A DNA stretch of 64,000 nt from Salinicoccus luteus DSM 17002 (GCF_000712035.1 NZ_JONV01000008.1:62001-126000), one strand, 5' to 3'. Counted from the stretch's first letter, positions 50,394 through 58,714 are shown. Numbers and translations: made by a program. Notes: a model not told the origin generated them from the sequence alone.

Positions 50394-50804
50394 ATGATGG
50401 AAAAAATGCTGGATGAGGGACCGTTCTTCCATGGTACAAAAGGTGAGCTGGCCCTCGGAGACATGCTGAGTCCGGGGTTTGAATCGAACTTCAGGCGCAG
50501 GGGGCTGAACCATGTCTATTTCACTGCCACACTGGATGCCGCCAAGTGGGGCGCAGAACTTGCACAGGGCGAGGGTGCGGAAAGGATATATATCGTCGAA
50601 CCGACCGGCCCGTATGAGAATGATCCCAACCTTACGGACAAACGCTTCCCCGGGAATCCCACCCGGTCCTACCGCTCGAAGTCGCCGCTTAAGGTTGTGG
50701 CGGAGCTGGGCCGTTGGGAGCGGCATACGGATGAGGAGATCGACCGGATGCATGAAGGACTTGCGAAACTACGTGAAGCGGGGGAGGATATCATTGAAGA
50801 CTGA
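50394..50804 (+). CDS. arr: Rifampin ADP-ribosyltransferase (Arr)
   Basis: 136 residues from ATG 50394 (GGGAGTG upstream), the usual Arr size. Transfers ADP-ribose from NAD to rifamycins and inactivates them. Diagnostic segments: GPFFHGTKGELALGDMLSPG near residue 10 (FHGTK), LNHVYFTATLDAAKWGAELA near 40, and IYIVEPTGPYENDPNLTDKR with FPGNPTRSYRSKSPLKVV near 70-105, which are nearly the consensus. Catalytic His and the Asp in NDPN are retained. No mobile element is nearby, so this looks like a resident chromosomal arr. Confidence 0.93.
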   Translation: MMEKMLDEGPFFHGTKGELALGDMLSPGFESNFRRRGLNHVYFTATLDAAKWGAELAQGEGAERIYIVEPTGPYENDPNLTDKRFPGNPTRSYRSKSPLKVVAELGRWERHTDEEIDRMHEGLAKLREAGEDIIED

Positions 50805-50809
50805 TGGCA

Positions 50810-51439
50810 TTACCCCCTGAGGCGTGCCATGTACATGTCATGCATGATCGTCAGCTGCTGCTTCGCATCAGGGGTGGTCTCAAGTTCCAGGATGTCCCTC
50901 ATCAATGCAAGCTTTCTCGCAAACAGGCCGAAATTGTTGATCATGGTCATGACCTCATCCGTCACGGATGCCCCTTGTGGAAGTGAACCGTCTGCTTGGC
51001 CTTCCTGTACGATATTTTTGACGATGACGGCGATCTCTTTGCGGATTTCAAAATATTTGGCGGCGGCAGTCCCATAATCCTCGATGTCACTGATGTTGGC
51101 ATCGAATCTGTCGATGAACTTTGCTTCATCTATAGCTGCGGGTGTCTTCAGACGGTTATATTGATGAAAAATTGCCTCAATCTTTTTGAGGCCGGACAGT
51201 GTTTTCGTCTGTATATCATGGAAGAATCTGAGTTCGCGTAAGAGGAGCTGTTCCGCAACTGCGATGATGATGAGCTCCTTCTTCGGATAGTACCTGAAGA
51301 GTGTGGCGACACCAATACCTGCCTTATCAGCAATGTGCTGCATCTGCACCGTCTCCCAGCTGTTTTTTGTGAACAGCTGTTCTGCCGAGTCGATGATGGC
51401 CCGATACCGCTTCTCCCTGTTGATCTGCTGTTTGGACAT
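50810..51439 (-). CDS. TetR family transcriptional repressor
   Basis: 209 residues from the ATG at 51439 (CAGGAGGG upstream). The N-terminal TetR DNA-binding domain reads YRAIIDSAEQLFTKNSWETV, QMQHIADKAGIGVATLFRYY, PKKELII near residues 10-58. The ligand-binding part (60-209) shows no recognisable subfamily. It is divergent from a dehydrogenase gene, with a 27-base palindrome at 51515-51541 between them, so it very likely represses that gene and itself. Convergent with arr, six bases apart. Confidence 0.9.
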   Translation of the reverse strand: MSKQQINREKRYRAIIDSAEQLFTKNSWETVQMQHIADKAGIGVATLFRYYPKKELIIIAVAEQLLLRELRFFHDIQTKTLSGLKKIEAIFHQYNRLKTPAAIDEAKFIDRFDANISDIEDYGTAAAKYFEIRKEIAVIVKNIVQEGQADGSLPQGASVTDEVMTMINNFGLFARKLALMRDILELETTPDAKQQLTIMHDMYMARLRG

Positions 51440-51514
51440 GACATTCCCTCCTGTATTGTAACCATTATAATACATGTGCAATTGATAGCCCATCCCTGAA
51501 GAAAGTAGTATAAT

Positions 51515-51541
51515 AAAAATGATAGTTGAACTATCATTTTT
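51515..51541. promoter_or_regulatory. TetR operator palindrome
   Basis: Perfect 13-base arms around one central G; the half-site core is AAATGATAGTT. It overlaps a TATAAT-like -10 at 51510-51515 for the dehydrogenase and lies 75 bases upstream of the TetR start. Confidence 0.85.
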
Positions 51542-51555
51542 AGAGGAGGGTTATC

Positions 51556-52290
51556 ATGAGAGGATTATCAGAGAAAGTCGCCATCATTACAGGTGGTGCA
51601 CGGGGCATGGGGGAATCCCACGTCCGCAGGTTCATCGAAGAAGGTGCAAAAGTGGTATTTACGGACATCAATACCTCAGCCGGGGAGGCGCTTGCTGAAG
51701 AACTTGGCGGAAATGCGGTATTCGTCGAGCACGATGTGACGGACGCAGATGGCTGGAAGGCGGTCGTCGCTCAGGCCGAGTCTGCCTTCGGACCAGTCAA
51801 TGTGCTGGTCAATAACGCAGGCATCAGCATGAGCAAGTCGATCTTTGAAATGACGGAAGAAGAATACAGGAAGATCATCGACATCAACCAGGTCTCCGTC
51901 TTCCTTGGAATAAAGGCTGTTCTTCCTTCCATGCAGAAGGCGGAAGGTGGATCCATCGTGAACATCTCGTCCATGAATGGCATCGTCGGCGGTGCGCCGG
52001 GCTATACCGACTCAAAATTCGCAGTCAGGGGACTGACGAAAGCCGCAGCCATCCAGCTCGGAGGACTCGGCATCCGGGTCAATTCGGTTCATCCCGGCGT
52101 CATCGAAACACCGATGGTGTCAGAAGGCGATGCGGTCGAACAGATCCGGGAATTCGCCAAGCAGATTCCGATGAAGCGCACGGCGCAGTCGGAAGAGGTG
52201 ACGAACATGGTGGCATTCCTGGCCAGTGATGAAGCAAGCTATTCCACCGGTTCCGAGTTCATCATCGATGGCGGTCTTACTGCAATGTAG
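51556..52290 (+). CDS. Short-chain dehydrogenase under TetR control
   Basis: 244 residues behind AGAGGAGGG. Classical SDR: ITGGARGMGESHVRRFIEEG, VLVNNAGISMSKSIFEMTEE, IVNISSMNGIVGGAPGYTDS with the catalytic Ser and the YxxxK (YTDSK), then VNSVHPGVIETPMVS and GSEFIIDGGLTAM. Closest in style to 3-alpha/20-beta-hydroxysteroid or glucose dehydrogenases. Substrate unknown; the TetR operator next to it suggests induction by its substrate or a related compound. Confidence 0.9.
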   Translation: MRGLSEKVAIITGGARGMGESHVRRFIEEGAKVVFTDINTSAGEALAEELGGNAVFVEHDVTDADGWKAVVAQAESAFGPVNVLVNNAGISMSKSIFEMTEEEYRKIIDINQVSVFLGIKAVLPSMQKAEGGSIVNISSMNGIVGGAPGYTDSKFAVRGLTKAAAIQLGGLGIRVNSVHPGVIETPMVSEGDAVEQIREFAKQIPMKRTAQSEEVTNMVAFLASDEASYSTGSEFIIDGGLTAM

Positions 52291-52291
52291 A

Positions 52292-52329
52292 AAAGAAGCA
52301 TCTGTCCTCAACTGGACAGATGCTTCTTT
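52292..52329 (+). terminator. Terminator of the TetR-controlled dehydrogenase gene
   Basis: Sixteen-base-pair stem starting AAAGAAGCATCTGTCC with a TCAACT loop; ends TTTACTG. Confidence 0.9.
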
Positions 52330-52453
52330 ACTGTTTATGAGAGGACTTGAAATCTACATCGAATCGGTATCGGTTCTTGATTGTTTAAGCATACACCGGC
52401 CATGGGACGGGTATAGCACAAGGTAGAGTATTATATAAGGAGGCGCACATCTC

Positions 52454-52636
52454 ATGGTCATCAGAATGATATTCAGTGCCATCGTTCTGCTTCTGTTCAC
52501 CATCCTCTTCATGGGGAAATTGCGCAAAGAAGCAAAAGAGAATGGCAGGGTGTCGAAATGGAGCATCTTCTTCCTTGTGCTGGCCGCTGTGCTTTGGATT
52601 GCCCTGATTCTTACAATATTCGGCATGGCGATGTAG
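52454..52636 (+). CDS. Small two-helix membrane protein
   Basis: 60 residues behind AAGGAGG twelve bases upstream. Two membrane helices (IRMIFSAIVLLLFTILFMG and WSIFFLVLAAVLWIALILTI) with a basic hairpin loop (KLRKEAKENGRVSK) between them. The strong ribosome site and the long hairpin after it argue that it is real. Family unknown. Confidence 0.7.
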   Translation: MVIRMIFSAIVLLLFTILFMGKLRKEAKENGRVSKWSIFFLVLAAVLWIALILTIFGMAM

Positions 52637-52641
52637 AATGG

Positions 52642-52700
52642 AGGGAGCCGTATTTTCCTGACCAGTATTTCTGCAATGCGGAGGAAAATGATGGCTCCCT
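52642..52700 (+). terminator. Long hairpin terminator
   Basis: Outer stem AGGGAGCC / GGCTCCCT, inner stem ATTTTCCT / AGGAAAAT, followed by TTAATTTT. Confidence 0.7.
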
Positions 52701-52760
52701 TTAATTTTGCCGGTACAGGTTGTTATGAAGAATACATATCACAGACGAGGGGGAGAATGA

Positions 52761-54110
52761 ATGGATTTCAGAAGCGTGATTGAAAAGAACAGGGAAAGTT
52801 ATCTGGATGAGTTGTTCGAGGTGTTGGAGCAGAAGAGCATCAGTGCACAAAATGAGGGCATCAGGGAGTGCGCGGAGCTGATGATGGAGAAGCTGAAGAG
52901 TGCCGGCATCGAGCATGTCGAGCTGATGGAGACGGAAATCCATCCGGTCGTCTACGGGGAATATCACGTGTCGGATGATGCACCGACGATACTGATCTAT
53001 GGGCACTATGACGTCCAGCCGCCGGATCCAATCGGGGAATGGCACAGTCCACCCTTTGAGCCCACAATCCGTGACGGCAGGATATATGCCCGCGGGGCCG
53101 GGGACAACAAGGGCCAGATCATGGCACAGATCATGGCCATCCGGACCTATCTTGAAGCGAAAGGTGACCTGCCGGTAAATGTGAAGTTCCTGATTGAAGG
53201 CGAGGAGGAGATCGGCAGTGTGAACCTTGATTCATTCGTGGCCCAGAACAGGGAGAAACTCGAAGCGGATCTTGTCTATACTTCCGACGGGCCGATGCTG
53301 CCGGACGGTCATCCCTACGTGCTCCTTGGTGTCAGGGGGATGCTGTATGTGGAGCTCGCAACACGCGAAGCGGCCTTCGACAACCATTCCGGGAATAAAG
53401 GGAACATCGTGCCGAATCCGGCATGGAAGCTGATGGACCTCCTCCATACGATGCGTGGCGCGGATGGACAGGTGTTGATCGAAGGATTCTATGACACCGT
53501 GAAGGCACCGACTGAACGGGAGATGGAACTGATTGAAGCGCTGCCCTTCGATCTGGATGAAGTGCGGAGGAATGTCGGCCATAGTGGCATTGAACTGACG
53601 AAGACGGAGTACTATAGGAAGCTGTGCTTCGAGCCGACCTTCAACATCTCGGGCTTCACCAGCGGCTACGGCGGGGAAGGTGCGAAGACGATCATTCCGG
53701 GCGATGCCAAAGTGAAGATTGATATGCGCCTCGTCATGGACCAGGATCCGGATGTCATTTTTGAACTGATCCGGGACCATGTCGCGAGACATGCGCCGGA
53801 TGTCATAGTGAAGAAGCTCGGGCAGATGTCGCCTTCCAGGTCATCCGTCGACCTGCCGTTCATCGAACCCATCCGGAAGGCGGCCGAAGCGTCATTCGGG
53901 AAGGAAGCGTTCATCCAGCCAAGTATGGGCGGCAGCCTGCCGGATGCCGTCTGGACGAAGGTGCTCGGTACCCCATCGGTCATCGTCCCATATGCCAACG
54001 TCGACGAAGCCAACCATTCACCGAACGAGAACCTGGTGGTGGAGCATTTCTTCAGTGGCATTGAAACGACATGCAGGGTGATTGCTGAAATGAAGCACAT
54101 CAAACTATGA
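52761..54110 (+). CDS. M20 family dipeptidase/carboxypeptidase
   Basis: 449 residues behind GGGGGAG. Zinc peptidase of the M20A/ CNDP-like group. Metal ligands: His in ILIYGHYDVQPPDP near 77, Asp in GAGDNKGQIMAQIMA near 113, Glu pair in LIEGEEEIGS near 147, Asp in TSDGPM near 175, and His in DEANHSPNENL near 425. The dimerisation domain lies at about 195-320. Cleaves short peptides or N-acyl amino acids in the cytoplasm. Single gene. Confidence 0.92.
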   Translation: MDFRSVIEKNRESYLDELFEVLEQKSISAQNEGIRECAELMMEKLKSAGIEHVELMETEIHPVVYGEYHVSDDAPTILIYGHYDVQPPDPIGEWHSPPFEPTIRDGRIYARGAGDNKGQIMAQIMAIRTYLEAKGDLPVNVKFLIEGEEEIGSVNLDSFVAQNREKLEADLVYTSDGPMLPDGHPYVLLGVRGMLYVELATREAAFDNHSGNKGNIVPNPAWKLMDLLHTMRGADGQVLIEGFYDTVKAPTEREMELIEALPFDLDEVRRNVGHSGIELTKTEYYRKLCFEPTFNISGFTSGYGGEGAKTIIPGDAKVKIDMRLVMDQDPDVIFELIRDHVARHAPDVIVKKLGQMSPSRSSVDLPFIEPIRKAAEASFGKEAFIQPSMGGSLPDAVWTKVLGTPSVIVPYANVDEANHSPNENLVVEHFFSGIETTCRVIAEMKHIKL

Positions 54111-54142
54111 ATAAAGGGAGCTGGAAACCCAGCTCCCTTTAT
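54111..54142. terminator. Bidirectional terminator between M20 and patatin genes
   Basis: Fourteen-base-pair stem ATAAAGGGAGCTGG / CCAGCTCCCTTTAT with a short loop. Confidence 0.9.
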
Positions 54143-54145
54143 TCA

Positions 54146-55024
54146 TTATCTTGAATTTGTCATTGGCTGCCCGGCCGGCTGTTCGAGAAATTCCTGCAGT
54201 GCTTCAAACTGCGCCTTCGCATCATTCCAGCCGAGTTCATAGAGTGCCTGGAGCCGCTCCCTGTTGCGCTCGGTCCGGCTGACCTTGAGGCTTCTGCTTG
54301 GGCTGATGACGAATGCATCGCCTTCACGCTCGCGTTTGGAGATGTCATAGAGTGTTTCATTGTAGTGCCTGTAGCGCACACCAAGCTTGTCATTGATGAT
54401 TGGATGGTCCCTGTACTTGATGATCTTCGGCATCCGGCTCGGTTTCTTGAAGTAGCCCCGGGGCTTGGTGAGGATGACGATGTTTTTTCGGAAGCCGTCG
54501 CGCTCCGCCTTCTTGATCGGAATCGGGTCGGAGATGCCCCCATCGAGCAGCTGCCGGCCGCGGTAGTGGACACTCGATGCCACGAATGGGAGCGAGCTTG
54601 ATGCCCGGAGCAGTATCGGAAGGGAATCTGCATCATAGTCCTGCTTCCTGAAATAGACGGGTTCACCAGTATCACAGTCGGTTGTGACGATGACGAACTC
54701 CTCCGGATTTTCAAGCAGTGTATCGGTGTCGAATGGGACGAGGTTGTTCGGAATCTCATCGAAAATGAAATCCATGCCGAAAAGTTCACGTTTCCGGATG
54801 TAGTTGGAGAGGGAGATGTAGCGCTTGTCCTCGACAAAGTCCAGGTTGACCCGCCGGTTGCGGTCACGCTGTCTTGCAAGGTAGGAAGCACCCATGCAGG
54901 CCCCTGCAGAGACACCGATGACATATGGGAAATAAAGTTCCTTGCTCATGAAATATTCCAGCACACCGGCGGTATAGAGGCCCCGCATGCCGCCGCCTTC
55001 AAGCACCAGTCCTGTTTCCGTCAT
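54146..55024 (-). CDS. Patatin-like phospholipase
   Basis: 292 residues. Ser-Asp dyad hydrolase: oxyanion loop LEGGGMRGLYTAGVLEYF near residue 8-25, nucleophile in YVIGVSAGACMGASYLA near 38, and Asp in LLDGGISDPIPIKKA near 163. Between are RYISLSNYIRKRELFGMDFI and PVYFRKQDYDADSLPILLRA. Homologous to B. subtilis YjjU-type proteins, which probably hydrolyse membrane or storage lipids. No signal peptide. Monocistronic. Confidence 0.9.
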   Translation of the reverse strand: MTETGLVLEGGGMRGLYTAGVLEYFMSKELYFPYVIGVSAGACMGASYLARQRDRNRRVNLDFVEDKRYISLSNYIRKRELFGMDFIFDEIPNNLVPFDTDTLLENPEEFVIVTTDCDTGEPVYFRKQDYDADSLPILLRASSSLPFVASSVHYRGRQLLDGGISDPIPIKKAERDGFRKNIVILTKPRGYFKKPSRMPKIIKYRDHPIINDKLGVRYRHYNETLYDISKREREGDAFVISPSRSLKVSRTERNRERLQALYELGWNDAKAQFEALQEFLEQPAGQPMTNSR

Positions 55025-55167
55025 AAATTACACCTTCAGTCCTTTTAAATGTAGATATCATATAATAATCCATTCTAACAGAATCTGAGGGGGCAGTTAA
55101 GGATGGCGGATTCTGGGGAAGGCTTCATATGTTAGACTTTGATTAGGAACCTTTAGGAGGGGAGCGC

Positions 55168-55329
55168 ATGCGGGAGTTGAATAAGCCTTCTTTGCTTCTC
55201 GGTCTGGTATGGGTGGTCCTAACATTTATCGCCATGAGGACTTTTCTGGGACATTTCAGCGCCTGTATTCAAAATAAACTGCAGAGATCCATTTATGCGG
55301 AGAAAAATTTTGTTGTAAAGGGACCCTGA
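55168..55329 (+). CDS. 53-residue single-helix membrane peptide
   Basis: Start ATG 55168 with AGGAGG six to eight bases upstream. The peptide reads MRELNKPSLLLGLVWVVLTF, then IAMRTFLGHFSACIQNKLQR and SIYAEKNFVVKGP: one membrane helix followed by a basic tail. First of three very small frames in a gene-poor 900-base stretch. Family not recognised. Confidence 0.55.
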   Translation: MRELNKPSLLLGLVWVVLTFIAMRTFLGHFSACIQNKLQRSIYAEKNFVVKGP

Positions 55330-55472
55330 ATAAACTAGAAAACCGGTAGGCGGATACCGTGAGGTATCAAAATTTCTACCTCCAGATTCTGGGTTTTTAG
55401 GATTGTGATTGGTTCACGCTAAAAGGAAATTGGAATAAATATTATGATATTCTGAAAAAAGGAGGAGAAGAT

Positions 55473-55610
55473 ATGGAAGACAAGTCTAAAAATAAAGAAG
55501 GAGATTTTGTTTGGTCTTTTTTGGATAAATTTTTTGGGATTCCTTTTGGGGTTTTAGCTTTGGTCTTTTTAATTCTTAGTATTATTTTGTTGTTTGTTAT
55601 CGTTTTTTAA
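55473..55610 (+). CDS. 45-residue membrane peptide
   Basis: ATG 55473 with AAAAAAGGAGGAG ideally spaced. Sequence begins MEDKSKNKEGDFVWSFLDKF and ends in a long hydrophobic helix (LALVFLILSIILLFVIVF) directly at the stop, so the C-terminus is membrane-embedded. Very AT-rich codons. No family recognised. Confidence 0.6.
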   Translation: MEDKSKNKEGDFVWSFLDKFFGIPFGVLALVFLILSIILLFVIVF

Positions 55611-55696
55611 ACGAAGAATTTTCGTTAGAAAAAGCAAGTTCTTCTTATCTTGATACTATACGCCATATTCTCTATTTGGGTTTATAGGCATTGAAA

Positions 55697-55807
55697 ATGA
55701 GTATACTTACGCAGTATTTGAAAGAGGGGATGGAAACGGTGATCATCTGTCCCTTCTTTTTCCTCGTACTAGTCTCCGTGGCTATCAGCCATTTCAATCA
55801 CCTATGA
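55697..55807 (+). CDS. 36-residue (or shorter) hydrophobic peptide, possible type I toxin
   Basis: ATG 55697 has no ribosome site, but internal starts at 55730 and GTG 55739 follow GAAAGAGGGG. The core VIICPFFFLVLVSVAISHFN ends with HL. A proline near the start of a single helix and a polar end resemble Fst/PepA1-type toxins only in layout. A perfect 34-base palindrome follows at 55869. Confidence 0.35.
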   Translation: MSILTQYLKEGMETVIICPFFFLVLVSVAISHFNHL

Positions 55808-55868
55808 ATAATCAGCAGCTATATGCTTAAATCTAATCGCGGGGTTGCCGGTATATACCCAGTAAACA

Positions 55869-55902
55869 ACTACTCCCCACCTGGGCCCAGGTGGGGAGTA
55901 GT
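55869..55902. terminator. Perfect 34-base palindrome, bidirectional terminator
   Basis: Seventeen-base arms starting ACTACTCCCCACCTGGG with no loop bases beyond the central GGCC; stands between the small peptide frames and the convergent dehydrogenase. U tracts on both sides are weak (ATAAACATTT; TTGTTTA). Confidence 0.75.
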
Positions 55903-55939
55903 ATAAACATTTAAAGTATGTGGGAAGTTTCCTTTATTA

Positions 55940-56707
55940 TTAGAACCCTGCTGTCCAGCCGCCATCGACTGTAAGCACGGTGCCGTTTACGAAACTTGAA
56001 GCCTCTGATCCGAGGAACAGGGCCGCTTCTGCCACTTCATCCGGCTGGCCGGTACGCGGTGACAGGCCGTGCGTCATGCCGGCACGCTGCATGCCGAATT
56101 CACTGGCGCCCTTCATGCTGGAACCGATATTCGTCTCGATTGCGCCCGGCGCAATGCCGTTGACGCGGATGCCGTTCTTCGCATACATGAAGCCGGTGTT
56201 CTTCGTGAGTGCCACCACGGCATGCTTGGATGCGCCATATGCCACACCCGCATGTGCACCGTTCAGGCCACCTGTGGAGATGGTATTGACGATGACGCCT
56301 TCCTTCTCGTTCTCCATCCAGTAGTTCACCGCCTTGCGCATTGCACGCATGACACCCTTCGTGTTGACGTCGAAGATCTGGTCCCACTTCTCGTCAGTGA
56401 TTTCACCGACCGGTTCGAAGCCGTCCATAATGCCTGCATTGTTGACGAGGATATCCAGCTCTCCATATTCACTGATTGCTGTATCGATCATCTTCTCCAC
56501 CTGATCCTTGTCCGCTACATTGACGCTGACCGCTTTCGCAGTACCGCTGTCATCAATGATTTCGGCCGTGACCGCTTCGGCCCCCTCCATATTGTAGTCG
56601 GCGACGATCACCTTCGCGCCTTCCTTTGCATAGAGCTTCGCAATCGATCTGCCCATTCCTGATGCTGCACCTGTGACAATCGCGACTTTACCTTCCAGTT
56701 TTGCCAT
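55940..56707 (-). CDS. Short-chain dehydrogenase (glucose/acetoin dehydrogenase-like)
   Basis: 255 residues from ATG 56707 with AAGGAGAGAT upstream. Motifs: VAIVTGAASGMGRSIAKLYA, DILVNNAGIMDGFEPVGEIT, VNTISTGGLNGAHAGVAYGA with SK (catalytic Ser/Tyr/Lys), NGIRVNGIAPGAIETNI and NGTVLTVDGGWTAGF. NAD(P)-dependent; substrate unknown. Monocistronic, divergent from the SigB-controlled stress gene. Confidence 0.9.
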   Translation of the reverse strand: MAKLEGKVAIVTGAASGMGRSIAKLYAKEGAKVIVADYNMEGAEAVTAEIIDDSGTAKAVSVNVADKDQVEKMIDTAISEYGELDILVNNAGIMDGFEPVGEITDEKWDQIFDVNTKGVMRAMRKAVNYWMENEKEGVIVNTISTGGLNGAHAGVAYGASKHAVVALTKNTGFMYAKNGIRVNGIAPGAIETNIGSSMKGASEFGMQRAGMTHGLSPRTGQPDEVAEAALFLGSEASSFVNGTVLTVDGGWTAGF

Positions 56708-56817
56708 TCATATCTCTCCTTACGAATAATTGGATTACATACTTCCATTTTATTCCTTCTAATAAAATCTGCAAGCGATTACACTCGTTGACACAAACTT
56801 TCCATAAATGTTGTCAT

Positions 56818-56842
56818 GTTTAATAAAGCCATGCACGGGTAT
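56818..56842 (+). promoter_or_regulatory. Perfect SigB promoter of the YflT/YsnF-type gene
   Basis: GTTTAA, 13-base spacer, GGGTAT: exact match to the SigB consensus, about 100 bases upstream of the ATG at 56941. Confidence 0.85.
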
Positions 56843-56940
56843 CGATAGATTGACCGTGATTTGAAGCATGTTGCTGACATGGTCAATCAATCGAGACGGT
56901 AATCAATACAATAAATCAAATGAACGACGGAGGGATAATC

Positions 56941-57819
56941 ATGCGTAAGATCGAAACATTCAATACTGAACAGGAAGCAATTAGCAGAATCGATCAGCTG
57001 AAGACCGAAGGCGTAGAAGAAAATCAGATAACAATCGTATCCAACAGAGACCTTGAAGCCGGTGGCGCATTTGGCGACTATTCCGGTGTTAAAGTGAAGA
57101 GTTCCGAAGGCAGTGCCTGGGACAAAGTCGTTTCCTTCTTTACAGGTGACGCACCTGAGGAACAGGCAGTCAACAACATGAACCTGACAGCTGCAGAAGA
57201 GCAGGAGTACAGGGAAGCACTTGATGCAGACAAGATTCTCCTTTATGTTGACGGCACAGCCACTGTCGAAGGACAGGGCACAGGCGTTGCAGGTGGACCG
57301 GCAGCAGGCACTACAGGTGCATATGCTGAGCGCGATGACAGGGATGCCACTACAGACGAGGAGTCACTCAAGCTTCATGAAGAGCGGCTGAACGTCGACA
57401 AGGAAAACGTCAAGACCGGTGAAGTCAACATCGACAAGCATACTGAAACAGAGCGTCAGGAATTCGATGTTCCGGTAGAACGTGAGGAAGTTACAGTTGA
57501 ACGGCGCCCGGTCGATGACAATAGGCCGGCAGGCGATAGGGACCTTACTGATGACAATGAGTCCATCAGAGTGCCCGTCAATGAAGAACGCGTCAATGTA
57601 GACAAGGAAGACGTCGTTTCCGAAGAGGTCGTCGTCAAGAAGGATAAGGTCAGAGACACTGAACACGTCTCCGAAGATGTCCGCCGTGAAGATGTGGACA
57701 TCGACGAAGAAACGGCAGGCCGCACGACAGGTCGTACAGGCAGAGACGGCCTGAGAGATGAAGACGAGACATTGAAGGATGGATTGACAGATGATCCAAG
57801 AAGAGATGACAGAATATAA
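56941..57819 (+). CDS. General stress protein with YflT and YsnF/AvaK (DUF2382) domains
   Basis: 292 residues from ATG 56941 (CGGAGGGAT upstream). N-terminal YflT domain (1-100): KIETFNTEQEAISRIDQLKT, EENQITIVSNRDLE and DADKILLYVDG. A Gly/Ala/Thr linker (110-130) leads to the YsnF/AvaK domain (145-270) with repeats LKLHEERLNVDKENVKTGEV, FDVPVEREEVTVERRPV, IRVPVNEERVNVDKEDVVSE. The C-terminus is Arg/Asp-rich. Widespread SigB target in Bacillus and Staphylococcaceae; the molecular role is unknown. The perfect SigB promoter upstream agrees. Confidence 0.92.
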   Translation: MRKIETFNTEQEAISRIDQLKTEGVEENQITIVSNRDLEAGGAFGDYSGVKVKSSEGSAWDKVVSFFTGDAPEEQAVNNMNLTAAEEQEYREALDADKILLYVDGTATVEGQGTGVAGGPAAGTTGAYAERDDRDATTDEESLKLHEERLNVDKENVKTGEVNIDKHTETERQEFDVPVEREEVTVERRPVDDNRPAGDRDLTDDNESIRVPVNEERVNVDKEDVVSEEVVVKKDKVRDTEHVSEDVRREDVDIDEETAGRTTGRTGRDGLRDEDETLKDGLTDDPRRDDRI

Positions 57820-57835
57820 TATAGAGTGACTGATT

Positions 57836-57873
57836 AAAGAGCCGGTTCAGGATTTTTCCTGGACCGGCTCTTT
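57836..57873 (+). terminator. Terminator of the YflT/YsnF gene
   Basis: Stem AAAGAGCCGGT / ACCGGCTCTTT extended by CAGGA/TCCTG; followed by GTTTCTCTTT. Confidence 0.9.
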
Positions 57874-58193
57874 GTTTCTCTTTGTGTATAGATACAGAGT
57901 GCGAGGGCAATCCATTTTTACTCTCAGCCAAGGTATCGTATGGGCCAGAAAGGTGATTCCATGTAAACGGAGTCCTCTCCTGGTCTATTGCAGGAAATTA
58001 CGCACTTAATGCTGAGCAGCAGGTGGTCGCATTCCTGGAGGGCCGATGCCGACGGCGGGTGCTTCGATGATGCCAGGCGCAAAAACCGAAAATGGCACAG
58101 CTCATCTAAGCTGTGCCAATACTATCCTTATCTAGTTGTCTGCTGTACTGGGCTCAGTCCAGTGAGTTGAGGAGAACACGACCCCCGGCAAAG
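57874..58193. other. Intergenic stretch; hairpin at 58093-58118
   Basis: No gene seen in about 320 bases. On the minus strand TGGCACAGC / GCTGTGCCA forms an eight-base-loop hairpin followed by ATTTTCGGTTTTT, a likely terminator for hsp20 about 75 bases past its stop. Confidence 0.6.
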
Positions 58194-58658
58194 TTATTCT
58201 ATATCAATTTTACGGACATCATCAGACATTTCCACTTTGGCCACGGTAATTTTGAGCAGCCCTTCCTCGAGCTTCGCACTTATTCCTTCAGGATCGGTAT
58301 CAGCAAGGTAGAGGGAACGCTGCATGGAGCTGGAGCGCCGCTCTCTGTGAATGAATGTGTCATCATCCTTCGATTCAGACTGTTCTTCTCTATCCACAGA
58401 AATGGTCAGCCTGCCGTCATTCAGGCTCAGGTCGATATCCTCTTTTTTTATACCCGGCAACTCGGCTTCAATCAGGTATTCACTCTCCGTTTCCCTGACA
58501 TCGACCTTGAACGGGTCTGTGGCCAGGTTCCTTCTGAGTGTCCATAGGTCATTGAAGGAATCTTCAAAAAAGTCATCGATCATGTTGAAAGGATTCGCAG
58601 TGGTTGCGCTCGTGAGGTCGCGTTTCTTCCTGTTGAACGGAATCAATCCAGACATCAT
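58194..58658 (-). CDS. Hsp20/alpha-crystallin small heat-shock protein
   Basis: 154 residues from ATG 58658 with AAAGGAG six bases upstream (three consecutive start codons; this one is best spaced). Alpha-crystallin domain from about residue 45: FKVDVRETESEYLIEAELPG, IKKEDIDLSLNDGRLTISVD, RRSSSMQRSLYLADTDPEGI, KLEEGLLKITVAKVE, where the A-x-x-x-x-G-L motif reads AKLEEGLL. N-terminus NPFNMIDDFFEDSFNDLWTL is the usual oligomerisation arm. Holds unfolding proteins in the cytoplasm. CIRCE upstream means HrcA repression. Confidence 0.95.
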   Translation of the reverse strand: MMSGLIPFNRKKRDLTSATTANPFNMIDDFFEDSFNDLWTLRRNLATDPFKVDVRETESEYLIEAELPGIKKEDIDLSLNDGRLTISVDREEQSESKDDDTFIHRERRSSSMQRSLYLADTDPEGISAKLEEGLLKITVAKVEMSDDVRKIDIE

Positions 58659-58687
58659 CAATCACTCCTTTTACCATATAATCAGTT

Positions 58688-58714
58688 TTAGCACTCTGAT
58701 ATATAGAGTGCTAA
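58688..58714 (-). promoter_or_regulatory. CIRCE element (HrcA operator)
   Basis: Perfect TTAGCACTC-N9-GAGTGCTAA, 30 bases upstream of the hsp20 start and just downstream of a minus-strand TATAAA -10 (58725-58730). CIRCE is the HrcA repressor target, giving heat induction. Confidence 0.97.

Noticed and set aside
50394-51541. arr plus TetR as one regulated resistance unit
   Set aside because: The genes converge and the TetR operator lies on the far side, next to the dehydrogenase; nothing links TetR to arr.
52382-52413. GTTTAA and GGGTAT before the 60-residue membrane protein as a SigB promoter
   Set aside because: Both boxes are perfect but the spacer is 20 bases, outside the 12-15 range.
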